A program made the translations under genes and the position numbers. A stretch of DNA of 64,000 bases from Pseudomonadota bacterium (GTDB taxonomy: Bacteria > Pseudomonadota > Alphaproteobacteria > Rhodobacterales > Rhodobacteraceae). The stretch's first letter is position 1. Each line of letters starts with the position of its first letter. This document shows positions 16,051-24,754 of this stretch, in pieces. Location of the stretch: NCBI GenBank assembly GCA_020161655.1, contig JAIUPC010000019.1, positions 1-64,000 on the forward strand, written 5' to 3'. The notes beneath the pieces are model-generated. The model had not been told where the DNA came from and did not search any database. It saw only the letters and a list, made by a program, of their open reading frames with translations.

Positions 16051-16905
16051 ATGACCATTGCAACCTTGAATGATGCCGCCTTCAACAACCGCGCCTTTGC
16101 CGCATTCGACGTGATCGATCTCGAATCCGCCGACATGGTTATCACGACCGCCGAGAGCCTGTCCCAGCCGGTGGTGCTGATGGTGCCGCACAAGGCCTTC
16201 CCTGTGCTGCCGCTTGAGCGCTTCATCGGCCGCATCCGCAACTGGGCCGAAAGCGCCACGGTTCCGGTCTGCGTACATCTCGACCATGGCGAAACGCTGG
16301 AAGGCGCGAGGCAGGGCCTCGATGCCGGCTTCAGCTCGATCATGATCGACGCCTCGGCCGAGACCTTCGACCGGAACGTCGAACTCACCCGGAAGGCCTG
16401 CGAACTGGCCCGGCCCTACGGGGTTTCGGTCGAGGCAGAGCTTGGCCGCGTCGGTGGTGACGAGGGCAATTTCGACGAGACGAGCGCCACCCAGAACATC
16501 TACACCGACGCCGACGAAGCCGCGCGCTTTGTCGAGGCGACCGGCGTGGACGCGCTGGCGATTTCGTTCGGTACTTCGCACGGGCTCTATCAGGGCGAGC
16601 CGAAGCTGAACTTCGACATCGTCCGTGCCGTCAAGGAACGGACGCCGGTCAAGCTCGTGATGCACGGCGCATCCGGTCTGCCGGATCATGAATATGGCAA
16701 GGCCGCCGAAGCCGGCATCGGCAAGATCAACATGTTCACCGAAATCTCGGTGACCGGCGCCACTGCGGCCAATGCGGCATGGGACAAGCGCGGCGGCAAG
16801 CTGCATTTCTTCGAGATGCTGATGTCGGGCAAGCAGGCCATGGCTGCACGGACCGCCCATTACATGAACCTGATCTCGGCCGGCAACGAGCGGCGCCATG
16901 GCTGA
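16051..16905 (+). CDS. Class II ketose-bisphosphate aldolase (KbaY/GatY type)
   Basis: A 284-residue zinc-dependent class II aldolase, the same length as GatY/KbaY. Zinc and phosphate motifs are visible: VHLDHGE (residues 81-87), VEAELGRVGG near 130, ISFGTSHGLY near 170, LVMHGASGLP near 205 and GKINMFTE near 228. It would cleave a ketose 1-phosphate or 1,6-bisphosphate into dihydroxyacetone phosphate and an aldehyde. The stop overlaps the kinase start by eight bases, so kinase and aldolase probably act in one sugar-degradation route. The sugar is not determined. Confidence 0.85.
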   Translation: MTIATLNDAAFNNRAFAAFDVIDLESADMVITTAESLSQPVVLMVPHKAFPVLPLERFIGRIRNWAESATVPVCVHLDHGETLEGARQGLDAGFSSIMIDASAETFDRNVELTRKACELARPYGVSVEAELGRVGGDEGNFDETSATQNIYTDADEAARFVEATGVDALAISFGTSHGLYQGEPKLNFDIVRAVKERTPVKLVMHGASGLPDHEYGKAAEAGIGKINMFTEISVTGATAANAAWDKRGGKLHFFEMLMSGKQAMAARTAHYMNLISAGNERRHG

Positions 16906-18415
16906 TCTGACCCTTGTCATCGACCGCGGCACGACGAATGTCAAAGCCTCGCTCTTCGACCGCGACCTGAACCAGGTCGCGGTGGCGACGGAGCGGAACC
17001 CCGTGCCGAACTACCCGGCCCCGTGCTGGGCCGAGAGCGACATGGACGCGCTTTGGGAGGTTGCCTGTTCGGCGGTCTGCCAGCTTTGGACCGACGGGAA
17101 CGATCCCAAGGCGGTTCGTGCCGTGGTGGTGGCAGGTCAGGGCGACGGACTGATGTTGCTGGATGGATCGGGTCAGCCCGTGCGGCCGGTGATCATGTCG
17201 CTCGATGCGCGAGCCAACGGGCTTCTCGACGAATGGCGGGCCGACGGGCGCTATGACATGGTGTTCCAGACGGCGCGCATGGTGATCCGGGCCTGTTCGG
17301 CCCTTGCCTTGCTGGCCTGGATGGACCGGCATGAGCCGCAATCGCTGGAAACCGCCCGGCACCTTCTCTTCGCGAAGGACTGGTTCCGCTTCCGGCTGAC
17401 CGGCGATATCGCCACCGACCTCACGGACGCCTCCGTCTCCTGCCTCATCGATGCGGCAACGGGCGGCTATGCGACCGGGATGTTCGGGAAACTGGGCCTT
17501 GGCCATCTGACGCGGCTGTTCCCGCCGCTGCGGTCCAGCGCGGAGGAGGCCGGCCAGATCACTGGCGAAGCCGCAGCCGCGCTGGGCCTGCCGGCGGGCC
17601 TGCCGGTCTTTACCGGCGCCAATGACAATTGTGCCGGTCACGGCGGCCTCGCGACCCTGTCGCCCAAGGCGGCGGCGGTCATCTTCGGGACCTGGGTCGT
17701 CGACCTCTTCATCGTCGCGAAGGACAGCCCGGCCCCGGTCATCATGAGCCATCCCGAGCCGGGCCATTTCCTCAGCGGCGTGGGCGACAACAATGCCGGC
17801 ACCGTGCTCGACGGCATGATCGGCCTCCTCTACGGGACCGAGCCGGGCCTCGCCGCCGATGCCTATGGCCGGGCCGAAACCGATGCCGCGACGGCCCCAC
17901 CCTCACGCCTTCTCTTCGTGCCGCATCTCTTTGGTCATGCGTTCGACGGCGCAGCCACCGGCAGCTTCCTTGGCCTCGACGGCCGAACCTCGCGCCAAGG
18001 CTTGATCCGCGCGGTCTACGAGGGGCTTGTCCTCAGCAATTGCGCCTACCTCGCCACGTGCCTTGACACCGACGCGCTGGAGGAAATCTGGCTGGCGGGC
18101 GGCGGCGCGAAAAGCCGGGTTCTGGGCCAGATCCTTGCCGATGCGCTTGGCCGTCCGGTTCACGTCGCCCGGGATTCCGAGATGGTCGGGCGCGGCGCCG
18201 CAATCTCGGCCCTGATCGGGCTCGGTGAGTTGAAGGGCTTTGCCGACGCCCCCCGACCGGTGATCGGACGGACCTTCGCGCCGCAGCCGGCGATGAAGGC
18301 CTATTACGCGCAGAAGCTCGCGATGCTTGGCGGCCTCATGCAGTCCGGCAACCCGCTGGCGCGCCAACTTGCGGAAATATCCTTGCCGGAAACCCATGGG
18401 GCGGCGCGCGTTTAA
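16898..18415 (+). CDS. FGGY-family carbohydrate kinase
   Basis: A 505-residue sugar kinase with the actin-like fold: first phosphate loop IDRGTTNVKASLFD at residues 8-21, a GQGDGL substrate segment, the family region GANDNCAGHGGLA, and the ATP-binding IWLAGGGAKSRVLGQ near residue 395. It phosphorylates a sugar or polyol in the cytoplasm. Coupled to the aldolase by overlap, it likely supplies the aldolase substrate. L-xylulose-, erythritol- and ribulose-kinase-like activities are all possible. A hairpin terminator follows. Confidence 0.87.
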   Translation: MADLTLVIDRGTTNVKASLFDRDLNQVAVATERNPVPNYPAPCWAESDMDALWEVACSAVCQLWTDGNDPKAVRAVVVAGQGDGLMLLDGSGQPVRPVIMSLDARANGLLDEWRADGRYDMVFQTARMVIRACSALALLAWMDRHEPQSLETARHLLFAKDWFRFRLTGDIATDLTDASVSCLIDAATGGYATGMFGKLGLGHLTRLFPPLRSSAEEAGQITGEAAAALGLPAGLPVFTGANDNCAGHGGLATLSPKAAAVIFGTWVVDLFIVAKDSPAPVIMSHPEPGHFLSGVGDNNAGTVLDGMIGLLYGTEPGLAADAYGRAETDAATAPPSRLLFVPHLFGHAFDGAATGSFLGLDGRTSRQGLIRAVYEGLVLSNCAYLATCLDTDALEEIWLAGGGAKSRVLGQILADALGRPVHVARDSEMVGRGAAISALIGLGELKGFADAPRPVIGRTFAPQPAMKAYYAQKLAMLGGLMQSGNPLARQLAEISLPETHGAARV

Positions 18416-18438
18416 CGCCACCGATAGGCACACCGCGT

Positions 18439-18470
18439 CCGCCGGGCACAAACCTGCCCGGCGGCCGTTT
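18439..18470 (+). terminator. Terminator between kinase and AraC gene
   Basis: CCGCCGGGCA (18439-18448), a CAAACC loop and TGCCCGGCGG (18455-18464) form a perfect 10-bp stem 23 bp after the kinase stop, followed by CCGTTTCATTC. The T-content is modest. It could serve both convergent genes. Confidence 0.65.
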
Positions 18471-19468
18471 CATTCTCCCCTCTGCCGGGCGGCCCGCGAG
18501 GATTGCCCGTACCAGCGCTGATAGGCGCGGCTGAAGACGCTCGGGTCGGAAAAGCCCAAGGCCAGCGTGATCTGCGACAAGGGCAGCCGGGTCGCCGTGA
18601 CAAGCGACAGCGCCCGCGTCCGGCGCCAGTCATCCATCAGCGCGGTGAAGGAGGTTCCTTCCTGCTTCAGCCGCCTTTGCAAGCCGCGCGGCTCGATCCG
18701 TAACTGGGTCGCAAGACTGTCCAGCGTGCAGCTTCCGAACTCCATCTGCCGCGCAATCTCATGCCGCGCGGTTGCGGCGATGCTGTCCGCCCCTTCCAGC
18801 CGGGTTGCCGTGAAGTAGCGCCGGATGATCGCGTGATAGGCCTCGTCGCTTTGCGCGATCCGGCGGTCGAGGATGGCAGCGTCGAAATGGAGCGCGTTCT
18901 GTTCGGCTCCGAAGCTCACCGGGCAATGGAACCAGGTCTCGGCGGCGGCACGGATCAGGCCCGCCTCTTGGCGCAGGCTGACCTCGATCAGATCAAGGGG
19001 GGCGTCGCCGACCCGCTCGATGACATTCCGCGCCACGCCGAGCGACAGGAGGATGAAATGGCCGACGCCCGGCGGCTCAGTCAGCGTGTCGATCACCGCC
19101 GTCGCGACGCCACCCTCTTCGGTCACACGCGCGATGACGGCATTGCTGTGGATCACCATGTTTTCCGTGATGGCATGGACCGCGCCACGCAGATCGGGCG
19201 CCATCCGGGTGACAAGCCCCAGCGGTCCGAGGATCTCAAGTTGCTGGTAGCTCGCCAGCCGAAGGGCCAGATCGGGCATCTCCCAAGCCAGGGCGCAATG
19301 GTCGAGAAGCGCACAAAGCCGGGCGAACTCGATCCGCTCGTCAGGCCGGCTGAGGCAGGACATGCTCAATCCGGCCGCACCCACCGCCGCGCCAAGATCG
19401 GTCCCCCGCTGCCTGGCGAGTTGCTGAAGATCCTTCAGGGAACCGGCCCGATGATAGTAGCGCTCCAT
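18470..19468 (-). CDS. AraC-family transcriptional regulator (arabinose-binding-like N-terminus)
   Basis: A 332-residue regulator. Residues about 20-210 resemble the Arabinose_bd ligand domain of AraC-type activators such as OruR/ArgR-like proteins. Residues 230-330 hold two helix-turn-helices (LDSLATQLRIEPRGLQRRL and LSQITLALGFSDPSVFSRAY) ending in the family signature. It lies 93 bp downstream of, and in the same direction as, the aldehyde dehydrogenase, so the two may be co-transcribed. The likely target is that dehydrogenase's promoter, where 21-bp-spaced direct repeats occur. Confidence 0.88.
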   Translation of the reverse strand: MERYYHRAGSLKDLQQLARQRGTDLGAAVGAAGLSMSCLSRPDERIEFARLCALLDHCALAWEMPDLALRLASYQQLEILGPLGLVTRMAPDLRGAVHAITENMVIHSNAVIARVTEEGGVATAVIDTLTEPPGVGHFILLSLGVARNVIERVGDAPLDLIEVSLRQEAGLIRAAAETWFHCPVSFGAEQNALHFDAAILDRRIAQSDEAYHAIIRRYFTATRLEGADSIAATARHEIARQMEFGSCTLDSLATQLRIEPRGLQRRLKQEGTSFTALMDDWRRTRALSLVTATRLPLSQITLALGFSDPSVFSRAYQRWYGQSSRAARQRGE

Positions 19469-19561
19469 CCCCCTCCCCGGAGACTGACTCCAAGGGGCTG
19501 AGGATAGGAGCCATTCGGTGACAAGTCACCCGTCGCGTCCGTTCCGAAAGCCCGCCCTCGC

Positions 19562-21001
19562 TCAGCGCCGCGCGGCAAGAAAGCGTCCCGCCCGCTCGGC
19601 AAGGCCGCCCCACGGCGGGCCGAGCTTTTCGAACACGTTCACGAACCCGATCTTGTGGACCGAGCGGGCATGGCTGAAGCGCAGGAACCCGGCATGGCCA
19701 TGATAGCCACCCATGCCGCTTGGACCGACGCCGCCGAAGGACATGCTTTCCTGCGCCGCATGCAGAAGGGTGCCGTTCAGCGTCACCCCGCCCGAGATCG
19801 ACCGGTCGAGAATGCCTTCCAGCCGCTTGCTGTCCTTGCTGAATGCATAAAGCGCCAGCGGACGTTCGCGCGCATTGATGTAGCGCGCCGCCTCCTCAAG
19901 GCTGTCATAGCCAAGAACCGGCAGGATCGGGCCGAATATCTCTTCCTTCAGAAGAAGGCTGTCTTCCGGCGCGCCGATCACGACGGTCGGGGGAAACTTC
20001 CGGAACTCTGCCGTGCCGTCATCGTCGAGGCTAAGGACCGTGGCCCCGCCCGCGCGCGCCTCTTCGACCGCGCCAACCAACCGGGCATGATGCCGGGGCG
20101 AGACGATCGAGGTATAATCGGGGTTCTTCGCGAGGCTCGGGTATTTCTTGCGGGCCTCGGCGATCACCAGTTGAGCGAATTCCTGAACCTTGTCCTTCGG
20201 CACCAGCGCATAGTCGGGCGAAATGCAGGTCTGCCCGGCGTTGAGGTATTTGCCGAAGGCGATGCTGCGCGCGGCCTCTTGCAGGGAATAGTCGTCACAG
20301 ACGATCACCGGCGACTTGCCGCCCAGCTCAAGCGTGACCGGCGTCAGGTTCGGTGCCGCGGCCTGCATCACCTTGCGCTCGACGGCGGTCGAGCCGGTGA
20401 AGACGAGATGGTCGAAGGGCAGGCCGGAAAACACCTGCGCCACGGCGGCATCGCCGGTGATGACGGTGACTTCGTCTGCGTCAAAGCTTTCGGCGATCTT
20501 TTCCGCCAGCAGCGCCGATGTGCGCGGCGAGAGCTCCGAAGGCTTGATCATGGCCCGGTTGCCTGCGGCGAAGGCATCCACCAGCGGCCCGAGTGCCAGG
20601 AACAACGGGTAGTTCCAGGGCGAGATGATCCCGATCACGCCGAGCGGTTCATGCCGCACCCAGGCCTTCGCCGGCTGGAAGGCCATTTCCACATGGCGGC
20701 GCTCATCCCGCATCCAGCGGCGCAGGTTCCGCCGCGCGTTCCGCAAGGTGTTGAGGGTCATGACGATATCGAGCATCCGGCTTTCATGCGGCGAGCGGTG
20801 ACAGAAATCCGCCGACATCGCCGCCACGAAGGCCTCTTCGTTCCCGGTCAGCATCGTCCGGAGCCGGTCGAGCCGGTCACGGCGTTCGGCCAGAGTCGGC
20901 GCGACGCCAGTCCGCGTCAGCGCCTGCATCCGGTCAAAGCGCTGCCGCAGCGCCCCCTGTGCATCGTCCGCCGGGGTGTCGATCCTGTGCATGTCGTTCA
21001 T
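19562..21001 (-). CDS. Coniferyl-aldehyde-dehydrogenase-type ALDH
   Basis: A 479-residue NAD(P)-dependent aldehyde dehydrogenase. Motifs: SPWNYPLFLALGP near residue 128, KPSELSPRTS, FTGSTAVERKVM, the catalytic glutamate in LELGGKSP, and the catalytic cysteine in NAGQTCISPDYAL near residue 260. The NAGQTC-sPDY form marks the coniferyl aldehyde/fatty aldehyde branch. It oxidises an aldehyde to its acid in the cytoplasm. It is the first gene of a minus-strand pair with the AraC regulator. The natural substrate is not fixed by sequence; aromatic or medium-chain aldehydes are the usual ones. Confidence 0.87.
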   Translation of the reverse strand: MNDMHRIDTPADDAQGALRQRFDRMQALTRTGVAPTLAERRDRLDRLRTMLTGNEEAFVAAMSADFCHRSPHESRMLDIVMTLNTLRNARRNLRRWMRDERRHVEMAFQPAKAWVRHEPLGVIGIISPWNYPLFLALGPLVDAFAAGNRAMIKPSELSPRTSALLAEKIAESFDADEVTVITGDAAVAQVFSGLPFDHLVFTGSTAVERKVMQAAAPNLTPVTLELGGKSPVIVCDDYSLQEAARSIAFGKYLNAGQTCISPDYALVPKDKVQEFAQLVIAEARKKYPSLAKNPDYTSIVSPRHHARLVGAVEEARAGGATVLSLDDDGTAEFRKFPPTVVIGAPEDSLLLKEEIFGPILPVLGYDSLEEAARYINARERPLALYAFSKDSKRLEGILDRSISGGVTLNGTLLHAAQESMSFGGVGPSGMGGYHGHAGFLRFSHARSVHKIGFVNVFEKLGPPWGGLAERAGRFLAARR

Positions 21002-21581
21002 GTCTCTAACCTATTTATATTGCTTGAAAAAGATAATGTGGCGGGCTGGACAATCTGCGCTTTCCCGCGCGTCGCAGGGGTGCTTCACGAACCGCCACTT
21101 CCTTGGATCATTGGCGGCAGGTTATCCTGACGGCTGCCACCGGACTTGATCCTGGGCGACAAAAACTTGATCCTGCATCGCCCACGGCGGCTGTCCGCCC
21201 GCCGGCCGAGGGTGCACGGAAAGCGATCTGCCGAGCAATCAGGTTTCGCGGCGCGAACATCCCGGCGAAAAAACGTGGCGGCCTATCAGTCCGCGATGCT
21301 GGTGGCCAGCCGCGCACTGACGGCCCGAGCCCGCCCGGCGCCCCGAGCTACAGGGCCGGACTCTCATCACCGGCTGAAACCGCATCGGTCCCGTCATAGT
21401 CGCGCTGGAACAGGTCTGCCTGCTTGTCCAGGATAGCGCCCCGGCCGACCGGATCGCGTCCGGCAGTCAGGGCGAAGTGCCGTGGCCTCCAACTTTCCCT
21501 GATATGCCGTCGTCGGTGGTTCTCTACCGGGAAGCAGTGAAACCTACAGCAATCAAGCGCTTTGAATGCGCCCTGCTTCCG
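21002..21581. other. Long spacer upstream of the aldehyde dehydrogenase
   Basis: No gene is supported in these 580 bases between the aldehyde dehydrogenase start and the end of the LuxR gene. It holds a direct repeat at 21145-21175 (separate entry). The remainder is GC-rich, with short unsupported frames, and may be degraded coding DNA. Confidence 0.4.
21145..21175. repeat. Direct repeat CTTGATCCTG with 21-bp period
   Basis: CTTGATCCTG occurs at 21145-21154 and exactly again at 21166-21175, a 21-bp period (two helical turns). AraC-type activators bind direct repeats with this spacing. The site lies about 145 bp upstream of the aldehyde dehydrogenase, whose neighbour encodes an AraC protein. 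Function is inferred from spacing only. Confidence 0.4.
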
Positions 21582-22370
21582 TCAAACCTTCACCAGCGTG
21601 TCGATGAACCGCACGAACAGTTCCCCTTGCGAGCTGATCCCGAGCTTGGCGTAGATGTTGCGCCGGTGGATGCGGACCGTGCCGGAGGTGATGCCGAGAA
21701 CCTGGCAGATCGCTTCGGCGGAATAGCCTTTCAGCGTGTATTCGACGACCTCGCGTTCGCGCGGCGTAAGCTGGTCTTCGCCGAAGCGGTGAAAGGCGCG
21801 CTGGACATGGCCGTCCGAGGCAGCGGTCCCGGCCCCTTCGCGGGCGTCGAAGGCCTCGGCCACATCGGCCCAATGGCGGGCGGCGGCGGCCCGGACGATA
21901 GGCCAGACGCCTTTCAGCGCGGCGAACTCCTTGGCCGAAAATGCCTTCCGCGCCCGCATCAGCGAGACCACCAGCATCACGCCGCCGCCCGCGTCGACGA
22001 AAAAGCCGATCTCTTCTGCTAGGCCGGTCTGGACGTAGTAGCTGCGGAAATATTCGCCCTGGTAGAAGCGGTCGGGCGCGAGGTCACGCATCCGGTAGAG
22101 CCCCGGCGGCACCGGCCTCGTCGCGGCAAGGTAGAAGGGATCAAGGAGGTAGGGCCCTGCCTGATAGTCGGTGACGAAAACTGCCCGCTTGGCGCGCGGG
22201 AAGTCGTCATGAAGGTCCAGTGGCCGGGCAGCGCCGCGATAACTGAAGATGACGGTGAAGTCATAGGACGCGATCGTGCGCAGAAACTCGGCAAGCCTGT
22301 GCGGGAAGAGCGGGGTCCCTTCCGCCTCCATCATCAGGCCGATCCGCTCGAACTTCGCCTCTATGCTCAT
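21582..22370 (-). CDS. LuxR-family transcriptional regulator
   Basis: A 262-residue protein with a C-terminal LuxR/GerE helix-turn-helix: LTPREREVVEYTLKGYSAEA, then ITSGTVRIHRRNIYAKLGIS. The N-terminal 180 residues lack a receiver-domain phosphorylation triad and show no clear acyl-homoserine-lactone pocket signature. It is divergent from the polyamine-type ABC operon with a 104-bp spacer, so it probably regulates that operon. Orphan LuxR proteins of this kind are frequent next to amine transporters in Rhodobacterales. Confidence 0.87.
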   Translation of the reverse strand: MSIEAKFERIGLMMEAEGTPLFPHRLAEFLRTIASYDFTVIFSYRGAARPLDLHDDFPRAKRAVFVTDYQAGPYLLDPFYLAATRPVPPGLYRMRDLAPDRFYQGEYFRSYYVQTGLAEEIGFFVDAGGGVMLVVSLMRARKAFSAKEFAALKGVWPIVRAAAARHWADVAEAFDAREGAGTAASDGHVQRAFHRFGEDQLTPREREVVEYTLKGYSAEAICQVLGITSGTVRIHRRNIYAKLGISSQGELFVRFIDTLVKV

Positions 22371-22474
22371 CCGCCAATCTTCCGCGAAAACTATGCTCTT
22401 TGAGGTATATACAAGGGCAGCGCCATTTTCTACGATTCATGCAGTTTCAAGGCATATATGCGGAAGCTCGACGC

Positions 22475-23569
22475 GTGACCGGAAAAGACGATTCCCCCGT
22501 CGCGGAACTGCGCGGCGCCACCAAGCGCTTCGGCGCCATCGTCGCGGCGCGGGACCTCAACCTTTCGATCCGGCAGGGCGAGTTCCTATCCTTCCTCGGC
22601 CCCTCCGGCTGCGGCAAGACCACGGCGCTGAGGATGCTCGCCGGGTTCGAAACACCGACCGAAGGCGACATCTTCCTTGACGGGCAGCGGGTGAACGACA
22701 TGCCGGCGCACCGGCGCCCGGTGAACATGGTCTTTCAGCACTACGCGCTTTTCCCGCATCTGACGGTGGCCGAGAACATCGGCTATGGCCTAAGGCAGCA
22801 GCGCCCGAGGCTGGCGGCATCAGAGATTGAAGCCGCCGTGACCCGTGCGCTTGACACCGTGCGCCTTCCCGGTTTCGGCGCCCGGCGCATCTGGGAAATG
22901 TCGGGCGGCCAGCAGCAGCGCGTGGCGCTTGCCCGCGCCATCATCAACGAGCCGAAGCTTCTTCTTCTTGATGAGCCGATGGCCGCACTCGACAAGAAGC
23001 TCCGCCATGACATGCAGATCGAGCTCCAGACCCTGCAGCGGACGCTCGGCATCACCTTTGTCCTCGTCACCCACGACCAGGAGGAAGCGCTGTCGATGTC
23101 GGACCGCATCTGCATCATGCGGGATGGCGAGATCGTGCAGATGGGCAGCCCGCGCGATCTTTATGACCGACCGAGGAACCGCTATGTCGCGGATTTCGTT
23201 GGCAAGTCCAACTTCTTCCCCGGCCGCGTCGAGAGCATCGACGGCGGCACTGCGCGGCTGGTGGCAGAAGGCGGCGTGACCTTCACCGGCGTTGCAGGCG
23301 AAGGCATCAAGACGGCGGACAAGGCCATCGCGAGCCTCCGCCCCGAACAGATCGGCCTCACGCGCGGCGCGGGCGGCGTCCCGGTGACGGTCATCAACCG
23401 CATCTTTCTGGGCGAACACACCGAATACCTGGTCCGGCACCCCGATCTGGGCCAGTTCCTCATCCTCGCCTCGCGTCAGGCCGAGGCTGGTGAGGGCAAT
23501 TTCGAACCGGGGGAGACGGGGAACGCGCATTGGCGGGATGGTGCCGCGCTGATCCTCGGGAACGACTGA
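22475..23569 (+). CDS. Polyamine-type ABC transporter ATP-binding protein
   Basis: A 364-residue ATPase of the PotA/PotG class. Walker A GPSGCGKTTALRMLAGFETP, Q-loop FQHYALFPHLT, signature MSGGQQQRVALARA, Walker B LLLLDEPMAALD and the H-loop THDQEEAL are all present, followed by a C-terminal TOBE-like regulatory domain. The frame is open to 22400, but the GTG at 22475 is chosen because GGAAG lies eight bases upstream; earlier ATGs have no ribosome-binding site. First gene of a five-gene operon (ATPase, binding protein, two permeases, SDR). The substrate is a putrescine/spermidine-like amine by family only. Confidence 0.85.
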   Translation: MTGKDDSPVAELRGATKRFGAIVAARDLNLSIRQGEFLSFLGPSGCGKTTALRMLAGFETPTEGDIFLDGQRVNDMPAHRRPVNMVFQHYALFPHLTVAENIGYGLRQQRPRLAASEIEAAVTRALDTVRLPGFGARRIWEMSGGQQQRVALARAIINEPKLLLLDEPMAALDKKLRHDMQIELQTLQRTLGITFVLVTHDQEEALSMSDRICIMRDGEIVQMGSPRDLYDRPRNRYVADFVGKSNFFPGRVESIDGGTARLVAEGGVTFTGVAGEGIKTADKAIASLRPEQIGLTRGAGGVPVTVINRIFLGEHTEYLVRHPDLGQFLILASRQAEAGEGNFEPGETGNAHWRDGAALILGND

Positions 23570-23589
23570 CACCAACTGGGAGAATGAAC

Positions 23590-24750
23590 ATGACCAACCG
23601 GAATGACTTCATCTCACGCGAACGCTTCATGGCCGAACTGATGCGCTACAGGAAAGGCTCCGTCACCCGGCGGCATTTCCTCGGCGTGACCGGCCTTGGC
23701 GCGGCGACGGCGGTGCTGGGATCGGCGATGCCGGGCCTTCGCAACGCGGCATGGGCGCAGGGCAACATCGGCGACCGCGTCGTCCTTGCCACCTGGCCGA
23801 ACTATCACGATCCGGCGAATTTCGAGGCCTTCGCGGCGGCGACGGGTGCGGCGGTCGACATGAACGTCTTCGGGTCGAACGAGGAGATGCTTGCGAAGCT
23901 TCAGGCCGGCGGGTCGGGCTGGGACGTGTTCGTGCCGACGAACTACACCATCACCACCTATGTCAGCGAAGACCTGATCGAGCCCCTCGATCTGTCGCGC
24001 ATCCCGAATTACGACCCCGCCGCGTTCAACGAACGCTTCGCCGGTCCGGGGACGGTCGATGGCAAGGTCTATGCCGTGTCGAAGAACTGGGGCACCACCG
24101 GCTTCGCCGTGAACACCTCGCAGCTTGGCGACAAGCCGCAGCCGACCACCTGGAAGGAATTCTGGGATCTGACCCAGGCCGAATTCACGGGCCGCACCAT
24201 GGTCCATGACTACCAGCTGACCACCATCGGAAATGCGCTGAAATACTACGGCTATTCCTTCAACTCGATCGACCCGGCCGAACTCGCCGATGCCGAAAAG
24301 CTCCTGATGGCGGCCAAGCCGCATCTTTTCGCCATCTCATCGGACTACCAGCCGTCGATGCGGTCGGGCGATGCGTGGATGACGATCTGCTGGACCGGCG
24401 ATGGCAAGCAGATGAACCGCGACGTGCCCGAGATCGCCTATGTCCTCGGCAAGGAAGGCGGCGAGCTCTGGTCGGATTTCTTCGCCATTCCGAAGGGCGC
24501 GCCGCATATGGACGCGGCCTATGCCTTCATCAACTTCCTGCTCGATCCTGCTGTAAACGCGAAGGAATCCCTCTTCCACGGCTATCCGACCGCCGACAAG
24601 CGTGTCGATGCTCTGATGCCGCCCGAGGTGCTGAACGACCCGATCCTCTATCCGGCGGCGGAACTTCTCGACGCGCTCGAATTCGGCGCGGCGGTGACGC
24701 TCACCGATCCGAACCGCGCCGAACTCATGGCGCGGTTCAAGTCGGCCTGA
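23590..24750 (+). CDS. Extracellular solute-binding protein, polyamine type (PotD/PotF-like)
   Basis: A 386-residue periplasmic binding protein. It carries a twin-arginine signal (TRRHFLGVTGLGAATAVLG) ending near AWAQG, unusual but frequent for this family in Rhodobacterales. The mature protein starts VVLATWPNYHDP and includes SGWDVFVPTNYTI and AYAFINFLLDP, typical of spermidine/putrescine-binding proteins. The ATG at 23590 is favoured over 23584 because GGGAG is seven bases before it. It delivers the solute to the two permeases encoded next. Confidence 0.86.
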   Translation: MTNRNDFISRERFMAELMRYRKGSVTRRHFLGVTGLGAATAVLGSAMPGLRNAAWAQGNIGDRVVLATWPNYHDPANFEAFAAATGAAVDMNVFGSNEEMLAKLQAGGSGWDVFVPTNYTITTYVSEDLIEPLDLSRIPNYDPAAFNERFAGPGTVDGKVYAVSKNWGTTGFAVNTSQLGDKPQPTTWKEFWDLTQAEFTGRTMVHDYQLTTIGNALKYYGYSFNSIDPAELADAEKLLMAAKPHLFAISSDYQPSMRSGDAWMTICWTGDGKQMNRDVPEIAYVLGKEGGELWSDFFAIPKGAPHMDAAYAFINFLLDPAVNAKESLFHGYPTADKRVDALMPPEVLNDPILYPAAELLDALEFGAAVTLTDPNRAELMARFKSA

Positions 24751-24754
24751 TCCG

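Noticed and set aside
19655-21130. Long plus-strand frame opposite the aldehyde dehydrogenase
   Set aside because: Composition is Arg/His/Gly-rich and without motifs. The minus-strand frame has every ALDH motif.
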